Positions 59,537-64,000 of a stretch of DNA of 64,000 nucleotides are shown in pieces. The stretch's first letter is position 1. The number at the start of each line of letters is the position of its first letter. The notes beneath the pieces were generated by a model that saw only the letters and a program-made list of their open reading frames with translations, was not told the DNA's origin and searched no databases. Made by a program: the position numbers and the translations under genes. The stretch lies in assembly GCA_900541055.1 (NCBI GenBank), contig UQHZ01000005.1, positions 74,765-138,764 on the forward strand, given 5' to 3'. Source of the DNA: an uncultured Collinsella sp. (GTDB lineage Bacteria; Actinomycetota; Coriobacteriia; Coriobacteriales; Coriobacteriaceae).

Positions 59537-59930
59537 AGAGCTCGGCTCCTTTCTTCCTTGCCCTGCGCCTCGCGCGACGTCCCGGGCGGCCCGGGCGCGG
59601 CGAGCCCTCGGGGAGGCTCCCGGCGAGGCAGGGCTCGTACGCGAGCAGCTGCGGCGAGAGCTCGTGGGCCGCCAAAAGCGGCAGCAGCTCCTCGGCGCGC
59701 ATGCCGAAGGGCCGCCAGAACCCGGCGAGCCAGAACGGCATGCTGCAGAGCATGATCGGGAAGGCCGCGTCCGCGACGTCGGCGTGCAGGCCCAGGTGGA
59801 CGAATGCCGCCGCCCCGACGGCGCTGCCGAAGCCGAGCGACACGCATGCGAGCGTGCGCAGGCTCATCTTCCCGACGATCTTCTCCTCGTACTCGCCGAT
59901 GTCCTTCTGCACCGGTATCCTGAGCGTCAT
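59505..59930 (-). CDS. PrgI-family transfer protein (VirB3-like)
   Basis: The 141-residue protein starts MTLRIPVQKDIGEYEEKIVGKMSLRTL, the PrgI signature (VPxDIxxYExKxxxxxxxR), and has two close membrane helices (about 27-65). A basic tail follows. PrgI proteins precede VirB4 in most Gram-positive conjugation operons and act like VirB3. The long basic C-terminal tail (RPGRPGRRARRRARKK) is more extended than usual. Confidence 0.88.
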   Translation of the reverse strand: MTLRIPVQKDIGEYEEKIVGKMSLRTLACVSLGFGSAVGAAAFVHLGLHADVADAAFPIMLCSMPFWLAGFWRPFGMRAEELLPLLAAHELSPQLLAYEPCLAGSLPEGSPRPGRPGRRARRRARKKGAELYEPSKNQQGE

Positions 59931-59942
59931 CCGCGACGCCCC

Positions 59943-60158
59943 CTATGCCGGCAGCCAGGACGTGTCCAGCTGACCGAAGTAGACCGACGCGGCGATGATG
60001 ATCGCGCCGCCGGCGATGGTGGATATGGCGGTCGCGATCTGCGGGCCGCCCTGCTGCTCCCTGATGGCCAGGCCGAGCGAGACCGCTCCCCACACGACCA
60101 GGAAGCCGCCGAGGAAGGTCACGCAGCCCGACACGAGCTTGATGACGTTTGCGAGCAT
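59943..60158 (-). CDS. Small Maff2-type/VirB2-like membrane protein
   Basis: The 71-residue protein has two membrane helices (MLANVIKLVSGCVTFLGGFLVV and GAIIIAASVYFGQL) separated by a polar loop (REQQGGPQ). It starts after AAAGGAG, and ends 12 bp before prgI. This size, topology and position (VirD4-Maff2-PrgI-VirB4) match the Maff2 proteins of Tn1549-like ICEs, which may be pilin-like. Confidence 0.85.
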   Translation of the reverse strand: MLANVIKLVSGCVTFLGGFLVVWGAVSLGLAIREQQGGPQIATAISTIAGGAIIIAASVYFGQLDTSWLPA

Positions 60159-60200
60159 GCTGCTCTCCTTTGCTTTCGGTTGACGATGTTCCTTGCTGTT

Positions 60201-60221
60201 CCTCCCCCGCGGCGGGGGAGG
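60201..60221 (-). terminator. GC hairpin between virD4 and maff2 genes
   Basis: CCTCCCCCGC/GGCGGGGGAGG forms a near-perfect 10-bp stem in the 84-bp gap. There is no T-run, so attenuation or mRNA processing is more likely than full termination. Confidence 0.5.
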
Positions 60222-60242
60222 CCCGCGCCCGCCGCGGCCCCG

Positions 60243-62060
60243 TCACGAGTTGCCTTCCTTCTGCCTGCGGTACTCCGCGAAGTCGAACGGGCCGCGGCGC
60301 GCGGCCTCCTCGAGCAGGCGCGAGCGCGGGTGGCGCTCGAGCCGGTACTTCCGGTCCATGAGCGGCATGCACCCGTTCACGAGCACGAGCGCGTCCTCGC
60401 GCGGCATGCGCGCCACCTCGGCGGGCTGTATGAGGTCGCGCTCGGAGATGCCGCGGTTCACGGTCCGGCTCCAGCCGGCGCCCCGCGAGTCGCTCTGCGT
60501 CTCGCTCGCCACCGTCTGTTTGCCGGCCATCTTGCTGATCTCCTCGTTGGTCTCGTTCGCCTTTCCGCCCAGGTAGAGCAGCGTGTCGCAGGCGTTCACG
60601 ATGGTCTCGGCGTTGTTGTCGCCGTAGGTCTCCTTCAGCTGCGAGAGAGACTGGGCGATCATCGAGACGGCGATGTTCCGGCTGCGGGTGACGGCGATGG
60701 TCCGCTCGAAGTCGGGTATGCGCCCGATGTTGGCGAACTCGTCGAAGACGAAGTGCACCGTCGTGGGCAGCGAGCCGCCGTGCGCCTCGAGCGCCTCGGC
60801 GCAAAGCGCGCTCACGGCTGTGTCCATGAGCAGGGCGAACAGGAAGTCGAAGGTCGAGTCGGTGTCGCTCATGGACGCGAAGAGCGCGACCTTGGCGCCC
60901 TCGTCGCCCATGTGGGCGAGGCCGAGCTCGTCTTTGGAGGTGAGGTCGCGGACGGCACGGATGGACAGCGGCTTCAGGCGGACGTTGCAGCTCGAGAGCA
61001 TCGACTTCATGGTGTCGCCGGCGGCCACGCGGAACTCGCGGTAGCTCGCGAGCGCGAAGTCGTCGGGGGGCGCGGGCTCGCGGACCTTGACCCACTCCCA
61101 CGCGCCGTCCTCCTCGGCGAAGCCGCGCAGCGATCCGCCCTCCGCCGAAGCGCCGCCGCGCCTGACGTAGCGCTCGCCGGTCTCCAGCTCGCGGAACACC
61201 ATGTCGAGCGGGCTCATGTAGCCCGGGTCGTCGCGGGCGTCGGCGAGCGAGAGCAGCGTGAGCAGCCCGTCGAGGTTTCGGTCGGCAGGCTCGCAGTGCA
61301 TGACGAGGTAGGCCGTGAGCGCGGTGTAGACCAGGCGCTCGGCCTTCTCCCAGTAGGGGTCGCCCTTGTGGTCGGCCTCGCCCTCGGTGTTGGCGACGAT
61401 GCCGCGGGCGAAGCGGATGACGCCCGCCTCGTCGCGTATGTAGGCTATGGGGTTGAAGCGCATCGAGCGCGTGAAGTCGATGGTGTCGAACGCGCGGATC
61501 TCGTAGCCGAGCTCCGCCAGCGCGCCGCCCATCTCGCGGATGAGCGTGCCCTTCGGGTCGGTCACGAAGAAGCTGGCGTTGGCCTGCAGGAGGTTCGGCT
61601 TGACGTAGTAGCGCGTCTTGCCGGTGCCGGGTCCTCCAACCACGAGCACGTTGTCGTTGGTGTCGGTGGAGAGGTCGAACCTGCGGCTCACGAGGCGGAT
61701 GCGCGCGTTGTCGGTGAGGATGATGTTGTTGTCGGGGTCCTTGGCGTCGCCGAAGGGCGCGATGTCTTTAGGCGTGGCCCACCTGGAGCTACCGTGCTCC
61801 TCGCCGTCGCGCCGGGCCCCCTTGGTCCCCAGTGAGCGGGCCCAGGCGATGAGCGCGCCGCACGCGCAGGCGGTCCCGGCGCACAGGGGAAGCGCCTCCG
61901 CGGAGAAGACGCGCCCCGCGCGGAGCGCCGCGGGTATCGCCGCCATGGCGGCCTCCGGATCGAGGATCGGGTTCGCGCCCGACGCCGCGATTGCCGCGGC
62001 CGCGAAGTCCCCCGCGGCGAACGCCGCCGCGGCCAGCGCGGCCGCCGCCTGCCACCTCAT
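60243..62060 (-). CDS. virD4: VirD4/TraG type IV coupling protein
   Basis: The ATG overlaps the previous stop (ATGA). The 605-residue protein has two N-terminal membrane helices, Walker A VVGGPGTGKTRYYVKPNLLQ (about 140), FFVTDPKGTL, Walker B VHFVFDEFANIG (about 441), and the IAQSLSQLKETYG and LYLGGKANETNEEISKMAGKQT stretches typical of VirD4/TraG in Gram-positive ICEs. It should recruit the relaxase-DNA complex to the VirB4 channel. Full family length. Confidence 0.95.
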   Translation of the reverse strand: MRWQAAAALAAAAFAAGDFAAAAIAASGANPILDPEAAMAAIPAALRAGRVFSAEALPLCAGTACACGALIAWARSLGTKGARRDGEEHGSSRWATPKDIAPFGDAKDPDNNIILTDNARIRLVSRRFDLSTDTNDNVLVVGGPGTGKTRYYVKPNLLQANASFFVTDPKGTLIREMGGALAELGYEIRAFDTIDFTRSMRFNPIAYIRDEAGVIRFARGIVANTEGEADHKGDPYWEKAERLVYTALTAYLVMHCEPADRNLDGLLTLLSLADARDDPGYMSPLDMVFRELETGERYVRRGGASAEGGSLRGFAEEDGAWEWVKVREPAPPDDFALASYREFRVAAGDTMKSMLSSCNVRLKPLSIRAVRDLTSKDELGLAHMGDEGAKVALFASMSDTDSTFDFLFALLMDTAVSALCAEALEAHGGSLPTTVHFVFDEFANIGRIPDFERTIAVTRSRNIAVSMIAQSLSQLKETYGDNNAETIVNACDTLLYLGGKANETNEEISKMAGKQTVASETQSDSRGAGWSRTVNRGISERDLIQPAEVARMPREDALVLVNGCMPLMDRKYRLERHPRSRLLEEAARRGPFDFAEYRRQKEGNS

Positions 62061-62608
62061 CTCTCGGGCCCCTCGATCTGGCGCGGGCCGCGGTCCCGGC
62101 CGGGGCCCTGGCTGTGGGCCCTCGACGCCTCGCGCGCCCGCTCGGCGCGCTCGGCCAGCCGCTCGGGCGCCTGGCGCCTCTCGGCTATCTCGGAGAGCCG
62201 CTCCCTTGCGCGCTCGGCGGCCTTTCCCGTCTCTTGCTCGAGCTGTCGGAAGGCCTCGTCGACCTCGGGGGCGTCCTCCACCTTGAAGAGCAGCCAGTCG
62301 CGGCCCCCGCCGGGGATGATGTGGTGCTCGACCGACGCGGCGCGCAGCTTGTCGGAGACGACCTCCTTGATCGTCGCGTACTCGGGAAGCCCCGAGAGCT
62401 CCTCGAGGCTGAGCTTCGCGTAGGTCGGCGCGCCGTCGGCCGCGATGGCCTCGGCGCGCCCGCCGGCGATGGCCCCGCGGATTCCCGCGAGGCGCTCGGA
62501 GAGCTCCCTCGCGCTGCGCGCCATTGCCTCGGCGCCGGCCTCCTGGCCGATCCTCAGCATCCAGTCGAGCAGCTTGCCGCCCGCCTCGTCCCCGTAGTCG
62601 CTCGCCAT
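62057..62608 (-). CDS. Uncharacterised transfer-operon protein with shared C-terminal tail
   Basis: ATG after GGGAGG. The 183-residue protein is helical (SDYGDEAGGKLLDWMLRIGQEAG...), followed by a segment resembling DUF3801/PcfB (YATIKEVVSDKLRAASVEHHIIPGGGRDWLLFKVEDAPEVDEAFRQL). PcfB-like proteins are encoded just before the coupling protein in Gram-positive ICEs. It ends in LAERAERAREASRAH plus a charged tail, shared with two other proteins. Confidence 0.78.
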   Translation of the reverse strand: MASDYGDEAGGKLLDWMLRIGQEAGAEAMARSARELSERLAGIRGAIAGGRAEAIAADGAPTYAKLSLEELSGLPEYATIKEVVSDKLRAASVEHHIIPGGGRDWLLFKVEDAPEVDEAFRQLEQETGKAAERARERLSEIAERRQAPERLAERAERAREASRAHSQGPGRDRGPRQIEGPER

Positions 62609-62638
62609 CCCGCGCCTCCCTTCCAGTCGAGATGAAAA

Positions 62639-62656
62639 GGGGCGCCTTCGCGCCCC
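62639..62656 (-). terminator. Intrinsic terminator after the gene at 62665
   Basis: GGGGCG-CCTTCG-CGCCCC-type stem, followed on the minus strand by TTTTCATC. Some read-through into the transfer operon must occur unless the next gene has its own promoter. Confidence 0.7.
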
Positions 62657-62664
62657 GGTCGTCC

Positions 62665-63198
62665 CTATTCGGCCCCGACGGCCCTCTCGCGCGCCATTGG
62701 GGCGCGGGCTTCCTGCCCGGCGTGCGCGCGGCTCGCCTCGCGGGCGGACGCGGCGCGCTGCGCCAGCGGCTCGGGAGCCTTCTCGTGCAGATGGGCCCAC
62801 TCGCCGCTGCGGCACTGCTCCGGCGTCGCCTCGCACATGTCGCGCATGGCGCGCTCGAACCGCTCGGGCTCCTGGGCGATGGCGCCGAAGCTCCAGCTCT
62901 CGAAGCCGGTCCACGCGTCGCCGTCGCGCTTGAGCGTCCACCACTCGTCGCCGCCGTTCACCTGCTGGATGAACGCGAGGTCGCGGTAGCAGAACCCCTG
63001 GCGTATGGCCCAGTTGCCCGAGCCGAGCGCCTCGCGGAGCCTGTCGACGCTGTCCGTGCGGGAGAACTCGTAGGGGTACTCCTCGAGGAACGGGTCGTCC
63101 TGCCAGTCGAAGCCGCCGACCTTGAGCCAGCCGTTCTCCTGGCACTTCTCCACGAGCCCGTCGTGCTCGCGGCCGGTTATCCTCTCGAAGCCGTCCAT
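62665..63198 (-). CDS. Uncharacterised protein with shared C-terminal tail
   Basis: The ATG of MDGFERITGREHDGLVEKC is preceded by GGAGGG. The 177-residue protein has no recognised family; aromatic-rich stretches (GGFDWQDDPFLEEYPYEFS, GGDEWWTLKRDGDAWTGFESWS) suggest a compact alpha/beta protein. It ends LAQRAASAREASRAHAGQEA, the third example of the shared tail. It is preceded by a 201-bp gap that presumably contains its promoter. Confidence 0.7.
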   Translation of the reverse strand: MDGFERITGREHDGLVEKCQENGWLKVGGFDWQDDPFLEEYPYEFSRTDSVDRLREALGSGNWAIRQGFCYRDLAFIQQVNGGDEWWTLKRDGDAWTGFESWSFGAIAQEPERFERAMRDMCEATPEQCRSGEWAHLHEKAPEPLAQRAASAREASRAHAGQEARAPMARERAVGAE

Positions 63199-63399
63199 GG
63201 GCCCTCCGCCTTTCGTTTGTTGCTTGGCGGGCGGCGTCCTCGCGATGGGGGCACGGTGCGAGTCGGAGCAGGCGTGCGTGCTGGCGCGTCGGCGCCGCCC
63301 AAGACGTGTATAGCGATTTCGATTGCGGCGGCGACCGGGGCCGCCCGCGATGGGTCGAGCTGGGTCGAGCCGTCCGCGCCTCCACGGGAAGCGCACAAG

Positions 63400-63949
63400 C
63401 TAGCCGAGCCGGCGCCTGTCCCTTCCGCCCAGGTAGACGGGCCTGCAGGTCTGGGAGATCCTGCTCGCGATCGCCTCTGCCGTTACGCGCTCGCCGCGCC
63501 TCGCGAGCCTGTCCGCCAGCGCGCCCGGCGCGTAGTTCGACGTGACGATGGTCGGGCGCATGTCCTCGTAGCGCGCGTCGAGCACGCTGAACACGGTGCC
63601 GACGGACCATTCCGTCGCGTCCTCCTTGCCGAGGTCGTCGAGCACGAGGACGTCGCACTTGGCGTACCGCGCGACGGCGGCCTCGGTGCCGCCCTCGTCG
63701 AACGTGGCCTTCACGCGCTCGAGCATGCCCTTGGCCGTCGTGAAGGCGACGTCGTAGCCGGCCTCGGCGAACAGCCTGGCCATGGCGGAGGCGGCGTGCG
63801 TCTTGCCGGCGCCGACGCCCCCGTGTATGTAGAGCCCGGCGCCCCCGTTGCCCGCGAACGAGGCGATGTACTCGGCGAACTCGGGGCGGTCGGCCTCGGC
63901 GGCCCAGTAGCGCCTGGGGATGCCCGCGCGCGAGAGCGCCTTCTCCCGG
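63400..63949 (-). CDS. IstB/DnaC-like ATPase, 5' end missing at contig edge
   Basis: The genuine sequence (about 183 residues) has a DnaC/IstB AAA+ core: Walker A LYIHGGVGAGKTHAASAMARL, Walker B CDVLVLDDLGKEDATEW, and sensor-type TIVTSNYAPGAL. Such proteins load the replicative helicase or assist element replication. The N-terminus is cut off by adapter sequence: residues such as VGSEMCIRDS seen in the open frame come from the adapter, not the gene. It ends 201 bp before the next gene's start. Confidence 0.88.
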
Positions 63950-64000
63950 CTGTCTCTTATACACATCTCCGAGCCCACGAGACTAGGCATGATCTCGTAT
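63950..64000. other. Illumina Nextera adapter (assembly artefact)
   Basis: CTGTCTCTTATACACATCT begins at 63950 (mosaic end), followed by the Nextera read-2 adapter remainder, then TAGGCATG (matching an i7 index) and ATCTCGTAT, the start of the P7 sequence. This is untrimmed library sequence, not genomic DNA. Confidence 0.99.

Noticed and set aside
63950..63990. N-terminus of the DnaC-like ATPase beginning MPSLVGSEMCIRDS
   Set aside because: These codons are adapter sequence; the real protein N-terminus is outside the contig.

Overview
The window looks like the end of a draft contig from a gut member of the Coriobacteriia, most probably Collinsella. This is inferred from high-GC coding sequence, a type III glutamine synthetase tail, a MurT-GatD fusion, 6-phospho-alpha-glucoside and glycerol dehydrogenase genes, and tet(W). 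It has two parts: ordinary chromosome (1 to about 21.5 kb) and an integrated conjugative element (ICE) that begins just after guaA and runs off the right edge. The last 51 bases are Illumina Nextera adapter, so the right end is a library artefact and the ICE is incomplete.

Chromosome (1-21.5 kb). A glutamine synthetase 3' end is followed by a repeat-rich intergenic region with tRNA-Glu(UUC). Next come a fused lipid II amidation enzyme (MurT-GatD) and two linked unknown genes. An iron-type alcohol dehydrogenase, glycerol dehydrogenase, a broken glycerol dehydrogenase copy and a multi-[4Fe-4S] protein follow. A GntR regulator, a zinc dehydrogenase, an alpha-glucoside PTS permease and a 6-phospho-alpha-glucosidase form a regulated sugar locus with palindromic operators in the divergent promoter. 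YchF, a small membrane protein, a divergent HTH/unknown pair around a perfect palindrome, asparaginase and guaA complete this part.

ICE left end (21.5-24.3 kb). Seven copies of GGGAGTAA lie between guaA and a repressor/excisionase/tyrosine integrase module. The guaA stop region carries a one-mismatch version of the same octamer, which suggests integration at the guaA 3' end.

Defence cargo (24.3-38.0 kb, minus strand). The order is RHH protein, PLD/SNF2-like helicase, DUF4391, type III methyltransferase (mod), type III restriction subunit (res), DUF4238 and a DUF262/DUF1524 GmrSD-like protein. A tet(W) segment of about 2.5 kb has been inserted in the middle. It replaced the DUF4391 3' end and the catalytic N-terminal part of mod, and it brought a truncated SAM methyltransferase fragment with it. 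The restriction system is therefore probably dead, while tetracycline resistance has been gained.

Maintenance, mobilisation and macrolide cargo (38-49.4 kb). ParA/ParB-like genes sit behind large palindromes, followed by a MobC-like protein and a MOBP-type relaxase. A divergent operon then encodes a Mef-like efflux pump and an Msr(D)-like ABC-F protein, with a near-consensus promoter and a possible leader peptide. Two uncharacterised genes follow, one of them frameshifted.

Transfer operon (49.5-64 kb, minus strand). In transcription order this holds an IstB/DnaC-like ATPase, two unknown proteins, VirD4, a Maff2-like membrane protein, PrgI, VirB4, a cell-wall hydrolase (VirB1-like/NlpC-P60), a lipoprotein-like VirB8 candidate, a VirB6/TrbL-like protein, an accessory protein, a thioester/VaFE-repeat surface adhesin, a class B sortase and a 31-residue membrane peptide. 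Two patterns recur across this operon: an exact 15-bp near-palindrome inside three genes, and a shared Ala/Arg-rich C-terminal tail on three otherwise unrelated proteins.
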